Shown here: in pieces, positions 1-9,194 of the stretch
Numbering within the stretch: position 1 is the stretch's first letter
How the letters are laid out: each line of letters starts with the position of its first letter
From: Pseudomonas fluorescens
GTDB lineage: Bacteria; Pseudomonadota; Gammaproteobacteria; Pseudomonadales; Pseudomonadaceae
DNA length: 64,000 bases
Assembly: GCF_001623525.1 (NCBI RefSeq)
Contig: NZ_CP015225.1
Span: forward strand, 310,001 to 374,000
Direction of reading: 5' to 3'
Position numbers and translations under genes: made by a program
Notes under the pieces: model-generated
Database searches by the model: none
Told to the model about the DNA's origin: nothing
Seen by the model: the letters and a program-made list of their open reading frames with translations, nothing else

Positions 1-190
1 CAAGCTTCGTGTAGTTGGTGAAGTAAGTGCCCGATCTTTGTACGGTGGCCTGGATGGCTGAACCGCTGTCGACAAACGAAACGATGGAGTACACGGCATC
101 CGAATCATCGTAGATGTACTTGATGTTCTGGACGTCCGCAGCCGCATTGCACGCAATAGAGAGTAACGCGAGGGATATAACGGTTTTCAT
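1..190 (-). CDS. Hypothetical secreted protein, 3' part outside window
   Basis: Only the first 63 codons are inside the window. Reading from the ATG at 190, the protein starts MKTVISLALLSIACNAAADV, which looks like a Sec signal peptide with cleavage after the Ala-rich stretch near residue 18. The following segment is rich in Tyr, Ser and Asp, as in small secreted beta-proteins. A GGAAG ribosome-binding site lies a few bases upstream of the ATG. I do not recognise the family, and function cannot be assigned from this fragment. Confidence 0.6.
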   Translation of the reverse strand, partial: MKTVISLALLSIACNAAADVQNIKYIYDDSDAVYSIVSFVDSGSAIQATVQRSGTYFTNYTKL

Positions 191-574
191 GCTTTCTTCC
201 GTGAATAAGCAAGCCAGGAGAATTGATAGCAAAGTGAAATTATTTTGCCTTGGCGCGCGCATGGGGTCAATTTGTGTTGGAAGCATGCGGCGACCATTGG
301 TCAGAAACGAAACTATTTTGGGAACTTTATAGGTCGGCCTGGCTCGTGGCAACAGGCGAACGCATTCCGAGGTGGCCCGGTGCATCTTGCCTAATGCGCG
401 ATCCCTCCATTATCAAAGCCTGGATTATTCAGGTCGCCTGACTTTTTTTAGATGTTTTTCGCCTGAAATACGTCATTGATCATGGATTCAGGACTTTCGA
501 ATCTTTCTTAGCGTTATACGCAAGATAACCCTTGTGGGAGCTGGCTCGCTCCCACAAGGGTTCATGGGGTTGCT
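191..574. other. Intergenic region without a convincing gene
   Basis: This 384-base gap separates the start of the cut secreted-protein gene from the end of the pirin gene. Short open frames exist but have no ribosome-binding site or recognisable composition. It should carry the promoter of the leftward secreted-protein gene and, at its right end, the REP-like hairpin listed separately. Confidence 0.6.
527..562. repeat. REP-like hairpin (GTGGGAGC family)
   Basis: Two perfect 15-base arms (527-541 and 548-562) around a 6-base loop contain the GTGGGAGC / GCTCCCAC core seen at several other places in this window. It starts 13 bases after the pirin stop codon, so besides being a REP-type repeat it may stabilise the pirin mRNA 3' end or help terminate it. 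There is no strong U-run. Confidence 0.75.
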
Positions 575-1297
575 TCAGGGCATCTGTGGCAGTTCCTGAG
601 GCCGCAGATCGAACACCAGCACTTCGGCATCCTTGCCGTTGCTCAAGGTCAGGATTTGCTCCTCGCGCACCCGCACGCCATCACCTTCCTGCAGTGGTAG
701 GCCATTGAGCTCGACAGCGCCTCGTGCCACGTGCACGTAGGCATAGCGTTCCGGCGCCAGGGTCAGGGTGGCGCTTTGCTCACCATCGAACAGTCCGGCG
801 TAGACCCGTGCATCCTGGCGCACCTGGAGCGAGCCGTCGGTGCCGTCCGGGGAGATGATCAATTGCAGGCGACCGCGTTTCTGCTCGCTGCTGAAATGCT
901 CCTGTTGATAGCGTGGCGTGGCGCCACTGACGTTGGGCACGATCCAGATCTGCAGGAAGTGCACCGGCTCGTCCGCACTGTGGTTGAACTCGCTGTGGGC
1001 CACGCCGCTGCCGGCGCTCATCAACTGCACGTCACCGGGGCGGATGACCGAGCCTGTGCCCAGGGTGTCCTTGTGTTCCAGGGCCCCTTCAAGCACGTAG
1101 GAAAAGATCTCCATGTCCCGGTGGGGATGCTGGCCGAAACCCTTGGCGGCGGCGACCCGGTCATCGTTGATGACCAGCAGGTCGGAGAAGCCTTGTTCGT
1201 TGAGGTCGCGGTAGCTGGCGAACGAGAAGGTGTGGAACGAGGTCAGCCAGCCGTGGCGGGCAATGCCGCGGTCCGAAGCTTTGCGAAGGGTCAGCAT
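575..1297 (-). CDS. Pirin family protein (bicupin, quercetinase-like)
   Basis: This 240-residue bicupin has the pirin metal ligands H57, H59, H101 and E103 (GFGQHPHRDME; GVAHSEFNH). Bacterial pirins bind Fe or another metal; some, such as E. coli YhhW, have quercetin 2,3-dioxygenase activity and others act as redox or metabolic regulators. The ATG at 1297 is chosen because AGGAG lies 8 bases upstream; an in-frame TTG two codons earlier is less likely. It is divergent from the GlxA-type regulator at 1545, a plausible controller. A cytosolic enzyme is expected, as no signal peptide is present. The true substrate is unknown. Confidence 0.88.
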   Translation of the reverse strand: MLTLRKASDRGIARHGWLTSFHTFSFASYRDLNEQGFSDLLVINDDRVAAAKGFGQHPHRDMEIFSYVLEGALEHKDTLGTGSVIRPGDVQLMSAGSGVAHSEFNHSADEPVHFLQIWIVPNVSGATPRYQQEHFSSEQKRGRLQLIISPDGTDGSLQVRQDARVYAGLFDGEQSATLTLAPERYAYVHVARGAVELNGLPLQEGDGVRVREEQILTLSNGKDAEVLVFDLRPQELPQMP

Positions 1298-1475
1298 GGT
1301 CAATTCTCCTGATGTCTGTGGGCGACGACTGGGCCGTTCGCCGGGTTCAGAAGAAGATTAATGGTTATCCATATATTCAATAAGTGGGCAGAAAACGAAA
1401 GACTGTCCGTTACTGGTAGACAATCGAGAATGCCTACCGGCGGGTGCTTCGCTTCGACATAATGCTGACGAGAAA

Positions 1476-1505
1476 CCCTGTGGGAGCAAGCTCGCTCCCA
1501 CAGGG
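1476..1505. repeat. REP-like hairpin (GTGGGAGC family)
   Basis: Perfect 12-base arms (1476-1487 and 1494-1505) flank the loop AAGCTC. It lies between the divergent pirin and GlxA-type genes, about 40 bases before the latter's start, so it could fold in the regulator's leader RNA. Sequence and loop match the repeat at 59312. Confidence 0.75.
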
Positions 1506-1544
1506 GGCATTTATAGTTTCTGGATTTTTTTGGCGTCTTTTTAA

Positions 1545-2495
1545 ATGAAAACCGTTGCAATGGTGCTGTTCCCGGATTTTTTGCTGCTCGACATGGCCGG
1601 GCCTCTGGAGGTGTTTTCCATCGCCAATCGTTACCTCGCAGCGGATCAGCGTTATCAATTGCTGACCCTGGGAACCGAGCGCGGGCCATTGCGGGCGTCC
1701 AACGGCGTGTCGGTGCAGGCCGATATCCATATCGACCAGGCATGGGCGGCCTATCACGTGTTGCTGGTACCGGGCGGGCCGGGGGCCTATAACGACCAGC
1801 ATCCGGGACTGCACACCTGGTTGCGGGCCGCGGCGCAACGGGCCACGCGCTACGGCTCCATCTGCACCGGGGCCTTTGTGCTCGGTGAGGCGGGCTTGCT
1901 CGACGGTTATCGCGTCACCACCCACTGGCATTACACCGAACGCCTGATCCAACGTTTCCCCAAGTCCCTGGTGGAAACCGACAAGATATTCCTGCAGGAC
2001 CGCCGCCTGATCACCTCCGGCGGTGTCACCGCTGGAATCGACCTGGCCTTGTCCATCGTCGCTCAGGATCACGGTCGCAAAGTCGCGTTGGACGTGGCCA
2101 AGGTGCTGCTGGTGGTGATGAAACGCCAGGGTGGACAGGCGCAGTTCAGCCCCTCGGTGGCGGCGGTGTCGACGCAGGAATCGGCCATTACCCGCGTGCA
2201 GAATCATGTGATGGAACATCTGGAAGAACCCTTCACCATCGAGCGCATGGCCGCGTTGGCTGCCATGAGTGCGCGGCATTTCGCCCGGGTCTTCGCCCGT
2301 GAGGTGAAGATGACACCCATGGAGTTCCTGCAAGGCGCGCGCATTGACCGGGCGCGTCAGTTGCTGGAAACCACCGACCTGCCACTCAAGACCGTGGCGT
2401 TTCGCAGTGGCTTCGGCAGCGTGCGGCACATGCGCTTTTTGTTCGGTGAAAAGCTCGGCCTGACCCCGGTGCAGTATCGCCAGCAGTTCAGTTGA
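1545..2495 (+). CDS. GlxA family transcriptional regulator (DJ-1/PfpI + AraC HTH)
   Basis: The 316-residue protein has two domains. Residues 1 to about 190 form a DJ-1/PfpI (class I glutamine amidotransferase-like) fold with C107 in the nucleophile-elbow motif GSICTGAF. Residues about 215-315 form an AraC-type double helix-turn-helix (MAALAAMSARHFARVF, then the second HTH ending near GLTPVQYRQQF). Family members such as GbdR, CdhR and ArgR sense small amines or amino acids through the N-terminal domain and activate catabolic genes. The divergent pirin gene is the nearest candidate target, and the downstream regulator is another. The ligand is not predictable here. Confidence 0.9.
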   Translation: MKTVAMVLFPDFLLLDMAGPLEVFSIANRYLAADQRYQLLTLGTERGPLRASNGVSVQADIHIDQAWAAYHVLLVPGGPGAYNDQHPGLHTWLRAAAQRATRYGSICTGAFVLGEAGLLDGYRVTTHWHYTERLIQRFPKSLVETDKIFLQDRRLITSGGVTAGIDLALSIVAQDHGRKVALDVAKVLLVVMKRQGGQAQFSPSVAAVSTQESAITRVQNHVMEHLEEPFTIERMAALAAMSARHFARVFAREVKMTPMEFLQGARIDRARQLLETTDLPLKTVAFRSGFGSVRHMRFLFGEKLGLTPVQYRQQFS

Positions 2496-2679
2496 GCCAT
2501 CGGTGTCCGTCCAGGGCACTGTGATGTCCGTGGCGCTCCCTGTGCCAGCATTGTCCTGAGGCCCGCGCCTGCCAAGATAGCGGCGAACCCTTTGGAAAGG
2601 ATGCGCAGGAGCCTGGGTAGACGTGTCCGGTGAATCCGCACACGGACGCTCGTACCGGTTATCCGGCGCTGGATCGCCC

Positions 2680-4167
2680 ATGAACAGTTTCGTCAAACCC
2701 GATAGCGAGCCGTCGGTGGGCTTCGGTCCGTTTGTCTTCTACCGGCAGCAGCGGCTGGTCACCCGTGACGGCCAGCCCCTCGCACTGGGTGGCCGTGCCC
2801 TGGATGTCCTGCAGGTGCTGGTGGAGCACGCCGGCCAGTACGTCAGCAAGCAAACACTCATCGCCCACGTCTGGCCGGACAGCGTCGTGGAGGCCATCAA
2901 CCTGCGGGTGCACATTGCGGCGCTGCGGCGGGCCTTCGGTGATGGGCGCGGCGGCGCTCGCTATATCCTCAATCATCCTCGACAAGGCTATTGCCTTGCG
3001 CTGCCCCTGGTAGCGCAAGCGCGCGTTGAGTCGCCTTTCAGTCCACAAACCGAGCGACACAACCTGCCCAGGCGCTTGAACCCGGTGGTGGGTCGCGACA
3101 AAGTCCTGGGGCGGTTACTGGCGCAAGTGCCCCGTCAAGCCGTGACCACCGTGACCGGCCCCGGCGGGGTCGGCAAGACCACCGTGGTGGTGCGGGTGGC
3201 GGAACTGCTGCTCGAACACTTTAAGGACGGTGCCTGGTTCGTTGACCTGGCGGACGTCAGCGACCCCTCGCAAGTGGTGGCGCAAGTGGCCGGTGTGCTG
3301 GGCGTGGAGCAGGGGGCGTTGGCCCGCTCTCTCGAACCCTATCGGATGTTGCTGGTGCTCGACGGTTGCGAGCACCTGCTCGATGCTTGTCGGGAGCTGG
3401 TCCAGGCAGTGGCTGCGGCGCCCGGGGTGTCGTTGCTGGTCAGCAGTCGCGAACCCTTGGACTTGCCCGACGAAAGAATTGTGTCACTGCCGGGCCTGGC
3501 CGTGGCGTCACCCCTGGAACCGGAGCACCAGATCGAGGCATGCCCGGCGGTGCAGTTGCTGATCGAGCGGGTCGGCGCCCGGCAGCAGGATTTCAGGCCG
3601 GGTGGTCGCGACTGGCGGACGCTTGCGCAGATCTGCCAGCGCCTGGACGGATTGCCGCTGGCGTTGGAATTGGCGGCGGCCCAGGTCGATGCCTTGGGAG
3701 TGGCCGGGGTCCTGGAACAACTGGATCACGGTTTATCCCTCTTGAGCGTCGGGCGGCGTACGGCGGTGGCCCGGCACCGCAGCCTGGAGGCGGTGTTGGA
3801 CTCGAGTTTCGAGCGTTTGAGCACTGACGAAAAAACCGCATTCCAGCGTCTGGCGGTGTTCGAGGGGCCGTTTACGCTCAAGGCGGCGCTGGCCGTGATC
3901 AGTTGCGCTGAGCTGAGTGTCGGGCAATTACCCTCGCTGCTGTCGCGGCTGGTGGGCGTGTCACTGCTGATGGTCGAGCCGCTTGCCGAAGGGGGGCGCT
4001 TCCATCTGCTCCACACCACTCGCGCCTATGCCATGGACAAACTGCGGCGCAGTGGCCAGTGGCCTGTGTTTCATCGGCGCTACGTGTTGCAAGGCGCTTG
4101 GGGAGTCCGGCATTCAAGGCCCCAACCGTCAAGTCAGCGCCTGGAGCAGCGCGCCGGCTTCCAATAG
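2680..4167 (+). CDS. Winged-helix/NB-ARC STAND-type regulator, C-terminally short
   Basis: From the ATG at 2680 this is 495 residues; a GTG at 2623 would add 19. Residues about 15-110 are an OmpR-type winged helix (Trans_reg_C). An NB-ARC-like ATPase follows, with Walker A GPGGVGKTT near 160-168, Walker B LLVLDGCEH, a sensor SSREP and a GLPLALELAA motif. The paralog on the other strand (4129-6918) has the same order plus about 430 residues of helical-repeat sensor that this protein lacks. Homology stops near RYVLQGAW and the last residues are read from the 3' end of the opposing gene. It may be a truncated or naturally short regulator. The start codon is uncertain because neither candidate has a strong ribosome-binding site. 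Confidence 0.75.
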   Translation: MNSFVKPDSEPSVGFGPFVFYRQQRLVTRDGQPLALGGRALDVLQVLVEHAGQYVSKQTLIAHVWPDSVVEAINLRVHIAALRRAFGDGRGGARYILNHPRQGYCLALPLVAQARVESPFSPQTERHNLPRRLNPVVGRDKVLGRLLAQVPRQAVTTVTGPGGVGKTTVVVRVAELLLEHFKDGAWFVDLADVSDPSQVVAQVAGVLGVEQGALARSLEPYRMLLVLDGCEHLLDACRELVQAVAAAPGVSLLVSSREPLDLPDERIVSLPGLAVASPLEPEHQIEACPAVQLLIERVGARQQDFRPGGRDWRTLAQICQRLDGLPLALELAAAQVDALGVAGVLEQLDHGLSLLSVGRRTAVARHRSLEAVLDSSFERLSTDEKTAFQRLAVFEGPFTLKAALAVISCAELSVGQLPSLLSRLVGVSLLMVEPLAEGGRFHLLHTTRAYAMDKLRRSGQWPVFHRRYVLQGAWGVRHSRPQPSSQRLEQRAGFQ

Positions 4168-6918
4168 GTCGGGGGTCTCGAAACCTTCGGTGAAGCGTCG
4201 ATAGACCGGGTCGAGCAGCGCCTGCGCAGCATGCGCCTGCCCTTGGCGCTGCCACAAACGGGCCAGGGACGTGGCGCTGCGCAGTTCCCAGGCCAAGGCC
4301 TGGTGACGACGGGCGATGCCCAGGGCGGCCAGCAGTTGCGCTTCGGCTGCTTCTTCGAGAGACGGTTCGTTCCGGGCCAGCAAGGTCTCGGCGTCGGCCC
4401 GCAGGATCTCCGCCGAACACCAACCCGCGGCGCCACTGCGCGCCCGTTCGATTTGCGCCGGCCTGACGAAGTCGCTACGCAAGGTGACGGCGATGTCCTG
4501 GATCAAGCCGTTTGACGGGCGTGTGGCCAGGGGCTGGCCATCGAATGCGCGGTCGTAATGGCAAGCCCAGTCGTGGAACAGCATCACCGAATGTTTCTTG
4601 GCCTGTTGCTTCAACAGGTCGAGCCTTTCCCGGGCAATCGAATGATCGCCGGTGTAGTGGGCGATCACGCAACCGGTCAGTGCCAAGGTGTAGCAGATCG
4701 AAATGCCGTGATTGATCTGCAAGGCGATTTGCAGCGCCAGGTTGGCTGTGCGCCGGGCTTTTACGGCAAAACCTTGCAGCCAGAGGATGCGCGCCAGAAC
4801 CGTCAGCGCGGCCACGCTCTGATCGTACTGCACGCCGAAGCCGTGGCTGAAGCGGCTGAGGTGACCGCTCTGGGCCAGGCGCTGGATCACCTGTTCGGCT
4901 TCGCGCCGCGCCGCGCCCTGGTCGCCGGTGAAATGCAACGCCAGCACCCGCAGGCGTTGAGTGCTCAAGGACAGGGTCGGGTCGCCCTGCAAGCCCAACC
5001 GGTCGAAATCCCGGCTGTGTGCCAGGGCCTGTTGGTAGTCGCCGCAACTGAGGTCTACGGTCATTTGCCCGGACACGGCCCTCAGTTCGCCGGCCAGTTC
5101 CTGGCATTGCCGGGCCAGTTGCCGGGCCGTGGCGAAGGCGCGGACAGTGGCCGGCGTACCACCCTCGGTGTGGTAGTTGAAACTGGCGTGGGCCAGTTCC
5201 AGGGCCAGGGTCAAGCGCGGGCATGGCGCGGGGCTGGCCCGCAATAATTGCAGCGCTTTGTTGACGTAGAGGCCGTGTTCCTTGAGCAGCGACAGCTCCT
5301 GCCAGAGGGGCAGGGTACGGGCAGTCAGGCGGATCGCGACGGCGTGTGAACCTTGCGGGCCCAAGCCTCGGTCGAGCGCCGCGCGGATGTCGTCGCGATA
5401 GTCGGCGTAGCGGGTGATCCACAGTCGGGTGGGGGTGTTTTCCCAATCGCTTTCCGCTTGTCCCATGAGCGCCAGGCAGCGCTCGGCATGGCGTTCCTGG
5501 CTGGCCGCCAATTCCCCGGCTTCGGCCAGTTTTTCCAAGGCATAACGGCGGGTGGTGTCCAGCAGGCGATAGCGCACCTCTTCATCGCCGATCTCTACAT
5601 TGAGCAACGACTTGGCGACCAACTGGCTGACCGACACCAGCACCTGGTCGGGCGCGACATTCTGGCCGACGATCACTGCGGCGGCCGAGGCCAGGTTGAA
5701 ACTGCCCATGAACACCGCCAGCCGCCGCAGGCAGGTCTGCTCGCAGACCGTGAGCAACGCGAAGCTCCAGTCCAGCGTGGCGCGCAGGGTTTGCTGGCGC
5801 GGGGTGGCGTCGGCGTCGTTGTGAAGCAGGGCGACGCTGTCTTGCAGTTGCTGGTGAAGCTCCTCCAGGGTGAAACGACCGATTTGCGCGGCAGCCAGCT
5901 CGATGGCCAAGGGAATGCCATCCAGCCGTCGGCAGATGTCGATCACCAACGGCACCTCGCGGTCGCTCAGTTCGAAGTCGTCACGGCTGGCCAGCGCGCG
6001 CTCGGCAAACAGTTGCAGCGCCGGGTATTCCAGGGCGGGATAGCCCTCGATGGGCATTTCCCGGGGCGGGAACGCCAGGGCATCCAGGCGCTGCACGTGT
6101 TCGCCTTCGGCGCGCAGGTCTTCGCGGCTGGTGGCCAGGATGTGCAGGTGAGGAGCGCCGCGCAGCAGGGTTTCGGCGAGCAGGGCGACGGCGTCGATCA
6201 GGTGCTCGCAGTTGTCGATGACCAGCAGCAGATGCCGCTCCTTGAGCTGCCGGGCGATGGCGTCCAGCGGATCACCGTCCTGCAGTGGCAGGTCGAGCAA
6301 TGCGCACAGGTTGGGGGCGATCATGGCCGCTTCGTTGAGCGATGCCAGGTCCAGCAGATGAGTGCCGTCACGGTACTGGCCGATCAGCCGTTCAGCGACC
6401 CGCAGGGCAACGGTGGTCTTGCCGATGCCGCCGGTACCGACCAGGGTAATGAAGCGTTTTCGCGGTAGCTGGGCTACCAGGTTTTCCACCAGGGCCTGGC
6501 GCCCGATCATGCGGGTGCGCCGCAGCGGCAGGTTGCGCGTCAACGACGGATGAGGGACGTGCGCCCATTGGTCGAGCGGTTCGAATGACAGCGGCGCGAC
6601 AAAACTGTAGCCGCGCTGCGCCACGGTGACGATGTAGCGCTGCCCGGCCTGGCCATCCCCGAGGGCCTTGCGCAGTGCCGCGACGTGCACGCGCAGGTTG
6701 GTATCTTCCACCACGCTCTTGGGCCAGACCCGGGCGATCAGTTGCTGCTTGCTCACCACCTCGCCAGCGTGCTCGAGCAGCACCAGCAGAATCTCCACGG
6801 CCCGCCTGCCCAGGCGCAACGGTTGCCCACCCTCGAGCACCAGGCGCTGGCGAGGATGGACCCGGTAAGGGCCGAAGTGCACCGTCTGTTCGACGGGCAG
6901 GCTGAGGTATTGGCTCAT
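4129..6918 (-). CDS. Winged-helix/NB-ARC/TPR-like STAND transcriptional regulator
   Basis: This 929-residue protein starts with an OmpR-type winged helix (about 15-110) with the VSKQQLIARVWP and NLRVHVAALRKALGD signatures. An NB-ARC/AAA-like ATPase follows, with Walker A GTGGIGKTT at 161-169, Walker B LLLVIDNCEH, ATSRE and GIPLAIELAA. The Ala/Leu/Arg-rich C-terminal half from about 480 is typical of TPR-like sensor repeats. The architecture resembles AfsR/MalT-like STAND regulators that oligomerise on ATP after inducer binding. The ATG has GAGAG upstream. It converges with the shorter paralog with a 39-base overlap, and is divergent from the hydrolase gene at 7279, its most obvious target. 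The inducer is unknown. Confidence 0.88.
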   Translation of the reverse strand: MSQYLSLPVEQTVHFGPYRVHPRQRLVLEGGQPLRLGRRAVEILLVLLEHAGEVVSKQQLIARVWPKSVVEDTNLRVHVAALRKALGDGQAGQRYIVTVAQRGYSFVAPLSFEPLDQWAHVPHPSLTRNLPLRRTRMIGRQALVENLVAQLPRKRFITLVGTGGIGKTTVALRVAERLIGQYRDGTHLLDLASLNEAAMIAPNLCALLDLPLQDGDPLDAIARQLKERHLLLVIDNCEHLIDAVALLAETLLRGAPHLHILATSREDLRAEGEHVQRLDALAFPPREMPIEGYPALEYPALQLFAERALASRDDFELSDREVPLVIDICRRLDGIPLAIELAAAQIGRFTLEELHQQLQDSVALLHNDADATPRQQTLRATLDWSFALLTVCEQTCLRRLAVFMGSFNLASAAAVIVGQNVAPDQVLVSVSQLVAKSLLNVEIGDEEVRYRLLDTTRRYALEKLAEAGELAASQERHAERCLALMGQAESDWENTPTRLWITRYADYRDDIRAALDRGLGPQGSHAVAIRLTARTLPLWQELSLLKEHGLYVNKALQLLRASPAPCPRLTLALELAHASFNYHTEGGTPATVRAFATARQLARQCQELAGELRAVSGQMTVDLSCGDYQQALAHSRDFDRLGLQGDPTLSLSTQRLRVLALHFTGDQGAARREAEQVIQRLAQSGHLSRFSHGFGVQYDQSVAALTVLARILWLQGFAVKARRTANLALQIALQINHGISICYTLALTGCVIAHYTGDHSIARERLDLLKQQAKKHSVMLFHDWACHYDRAFDGQPLATRPSNGLIQDIAVTLRSDFVRPAQIERARSGAAGWCSAEILRADAETLLARNEPSLEEAAEAQLLAALGIARRHQALAWELRSATSLARLWQRQGQAHAAQALLDPVYRRFTEGFETPDLLEAGALLQALT

Positions 6919-7278
6919 GTTGCTCTCAATGTTCTGGTCCGGTGCCTGGGCTTTACCCGAGCATATTCCTCAGGTTTTGCGTCAAGCGCAACGGCGCGGG
7001 CTTCCCACAGCCTATCTGCCAGACACAGAACCCCGTGGCGAGGGAGCTTGCTCCCGCTGGGCCGCGAAGCGGCCCCAAAGGCCTCACCCCCAATCAATCT
7101 GACACGCCGAGGTGACAGTTCTAGGACTGCTGCGCAGTCCAGCGGGAGCAAGCTCCCTCGCCACAACAGCGAGGGTTTTTAACACTTCAGTTCCGAAAAA
7201 ATTAACAACGTTTAACTCACGCAGGTGCCTCCCATGGCCGGACCATAAAGCGATCCACCCACCTCAAGGAGTCACGTC
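6919..7278. other. Divergent intergenic region containing a REPIN
   Basis: This 360-base space separates the leftward STAND regulator from the rightward hydrolase. Its middle is the REPIN at 7035-7164. The part from 7165 to 7278 is AT-richer and probably contains the hydrolase promoter, with AAGGAG seven bases before the ATG. No gene is visible. Confidence 0.6.
7035..7164. repeat. REPIN, GCGAGGGAGC family
   Basis: Two inverted 26-base arms (7035-7060 and 7139-7164) with core GTGGCGAGGGAGCTTGCTCC flank about 78 bases. Each arm also has its own short palindrome (GAGCTTGCTC), giving the two-REP-in-inverted-orientation layout of REPINs. The same family occurs at 41742-41854, and a variant at 13032-13164. 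Confidence 0.85.
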
Positions 7279-8100
7279 ATGAGCACCTTCATTACCCGCG
7301 ACGGCACCGAGATTTACTACAAGGACTGGGGCAGTGGTCAACCGGTGGTCTTCAGCCACGGCTGGCCGTTGAACTCGGACAGTTGGGAGGCGCAGATGAT
7401 GTTCCTGGCGTCCAACGGGTATCGGGTGATCGCCCATGACCGCCGTGGGCACGGGCGTTCCAGCCAGCCCTGGGACGGCAACGACATGGACACCTACGCC
7501 GATGACCTGGCCGAGCTGATCGAGCGGCTGGACTTGAAGGACGCGGTGTTGCTCGGCTTCTCCACCGGCGGTGGCGAAGTGGCGCGCTACATCGGCCGCC
7601 ATGGGGCTGCCCGTGTCGCCAAGCTTGGCCTGATTTCGGCGGTGACGCCGCTGATGCTCAAGACCCCGGCCAACCCCGGCGGTCTGCCTGTGGAGGTGTT
7701 CGACGGTTTCCGCCAGGCCTCCCTGGCCGACCGTTCTCAGCTATACAAAGATGTGGCCAGCGCGTTTTTCGGTGCCAACCGTCCGGGCGCCAAAGTCTCC
7801 CAAGGCATGATCGACTGGTTCTGGATGCAGGGCATGCTCGCCGGCCACAAGAACACCTATGACTGCATCAAGGCGTTCTCGGAGACCGATCTTTCCGAAG
7901 ACCTGCGCAACATCGACGTGCCGACCCTGGTAGTCCACGGCGATGACGATCAGGTGGTGCCCATCGAAACGGCTGGCATCGCCGCCGCCAAATTGCTGAA
8001 GAACTCACAGTTGCTGGTGTACCCGGGCGCGCCCCATGGCCTGACCGATACCCACAAGGACCGCCTGAATGCGGACCTGCTGGCGTTCATCCAGGGCTGA
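7279..8100 (+). CDS. Alpha/beta hydrolase, non-heme chloroperoxidase/arylesterase family
   Basis: This 273-residue alpha/beta hydrolase resembles the P. fluorescens aryl esterase and cofactor-free haloperoxidases throughout (MSTF...DGT start, FSHGWPL oxyanion loop, DRRGHGRS). The probable triad is S95 in GFSTGGG, an Asp near 223 in HGDDDQVVP and H253 in APHG. Family members hydrolyse aryl esters and lactones and catalyse perhydrolysis in vitro. A strong AAGGAG lies upstream. It is the first plus-strand gene after the divergent STAND regulator; a REPIN follows it, so it may be a separate transcript from the LysR-DoxX block. It has no signal peptide and the natural substrate is unknown. Confidence 0.92.
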   Translation: MSTFITRDGTEIYYKDWGSGQPVVFSHGWPLNSDSWEAQMMFLASNGYRVIAHDRRGHGRSSQPWDGNDMDTYADDLAELIERLDLKDAVLLGFSTGGGEVARYIGRHGAARVAKLGLISAVTPLMLKTPANPGGLPVEVFDGFRQASLADRSQLYKDVASAFFGANRPGAKVSQGMIDWFWMQGMLAGHKNTYDCIKAFSETDLSEDLRNIDVPTLVVHGDDDQVVPIETAGIAAAKLLKNSQLLVYPGAPHGLTDTHKDRLNADLLAFIQG

Positions 8101-8112
8101 TCAAGCTACACA

Positions 8113-8220
8113 CCTGTGGGAGCGAGCTTGCTCCGGGCGGCGTTCCGACGATGGCGGCGCAACAGTCAACATCACCGCCGACTGACACCCGGCTATCGCG
8201 AGCAAGCTCGCTCCCACAGG
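8113..8220. repeat. REPIN, GTGGGAGC family
   Basis: Perfect 20-base inverted arms (8113-8132 and 8201-8220; CCTGTGGGAGCGAGCTTGCT and its complement) enclose about 68 bases. The unit fills the gap between the hydrolase and the LysR regulator. A sibling with the same layout is at 12211-12304. Confidence 0.87.
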
Positions 8221-8246
8221 ATCGGTATTCGACAGGACCAACACCC

Positions 8247-9194
8247 ATGAACCGCAACGATTTACGCCGCCTCGACATGAACCTGCTGGTGATCTTCGAG
8301 GCGCTGATGTTCGAGAAAAACCTGACCCGCGTCGCCGAAAAGCTGTTCATGGGCCAGCCGGCGGTGAGCGCGGCGCTGGGGCGGCTGCGGGATCTGTTCG
8401 ATGATCCGTTGCTGATCCGCCACGGGCGCGGCATGGAACCGACCCCGCGGGCCCTGGCGATCCTGCAAGAGCTGCAACCGGCCATGGACACCATCTCTGG
8501 CGCGGTCAGCCGGGCCAAGGCCTTCGACCCGTCCACCAGTTGCGACGTGTTCCGTATCGGTCTGTCCGACGATGCCGAATTCGGCCTGTTTCCACCGTTG
8601 CTGAGCCAACTGCGCGAAGAAGCGCCGGGGATCATCGTGGTGGTGCGCCGGGCCAATTTCCTGCTGATGTCGTCGCTGCTGGCCAGCGGTGAAATCAGCG
8701 TCGGTGTCAGCTACACCACCGATCTGCCGGCCAATGCCAAGCGCAAGAAACTGCGGGACATCCCTTGCAAGGTCTTGCGTGGCGACAAGCGCCCGGGGCC
8801 TTTGACCCTGGATGAATACTGTTCACGGCCCCACGCCATGGTCTCGTTCTCGGGCGACCTGAGTGGCAACATCGACCTGGACCTGGCCCGCATCGGCCGG
8901 ACCCGCAAAGTGGTGCTGGCGGTGCCGCAATTCAGCGGGCTACGGGCCTTGCTGGCCGGCACCGAGCTGATCGCCACCGTGCCCGACTACGCCGCCTGCG
9001 CGCTGGTGGAAGGCTGCGCGCTGCGCGCCGAGGACCCTCCGTTCGAGATCAATGCCGCCGAGCTGTCGATGGTCTGGAGCGGGGTGCATGACAACGACCC
9101 GGCCGAGCGCTGGCTGCGTTCGCGCATTGCCAGCCACATGTCCCAACCGCTGCCAGCGGCGGCCTCGATCGCCGCGGACGGAGCCCACCGATGA
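8247..9194 (+). CDS. LysR family transcriptional regulator
   Basis: This 315-residue LysR-type regulator begins NRNDLRRLDMNLLVIFEALM, typical of the NodD/SyrM/LeuO-like branch. The winged HTH spans about 10-68 (LTRVAEKLFMGQPAVSAALGRLR), with a periplasmic-binding-protein-like effector domain from about 95. The ATG at 8247 is chosen because upstream sequence is REPIN. The stop codon overlaps the start of the DoxX gene (ATGA at 9191), so the two are translationally coupled. This is unusual for a LysR gene, which is more often divergent from its targets. It probably controls its own operon. The effector is unknown. Confidence 0.9.
   Translation: MNRNDLRRLDMNLLVIFEALMFEKNLTRVAEKLFMGQPAVSAALGRLRDLFDDPLLIRHGRGMEPTPRALAILQELQPAMDTISGAVSRAKAFDPSTSCDVFRIGLSDDAEFGLFPPLLSQLREEAPGIIVVVRRANFLLMSSLLASGEISVGVSYTTDLPANAKRKKLRDIPCKVLRGDKRPGPLTLDEYCSRPHAMVSFSGDLSGNIDLDLARIGRTRKVVLAVPQFSGLRALLAGTELIATVPDYAACALVEGCALRAEDPPFEINAAELSMVWSGVHDNDPAERWLRSRIASHMSQPLPAAASIAADGAHR

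Noticed and set aside
114..441. Two small plus-strand open frames near the left edge
   Set aside because: One overlaps the antisense signal-peptide gene, and neither has a ribosome-binding site or plausible composition.
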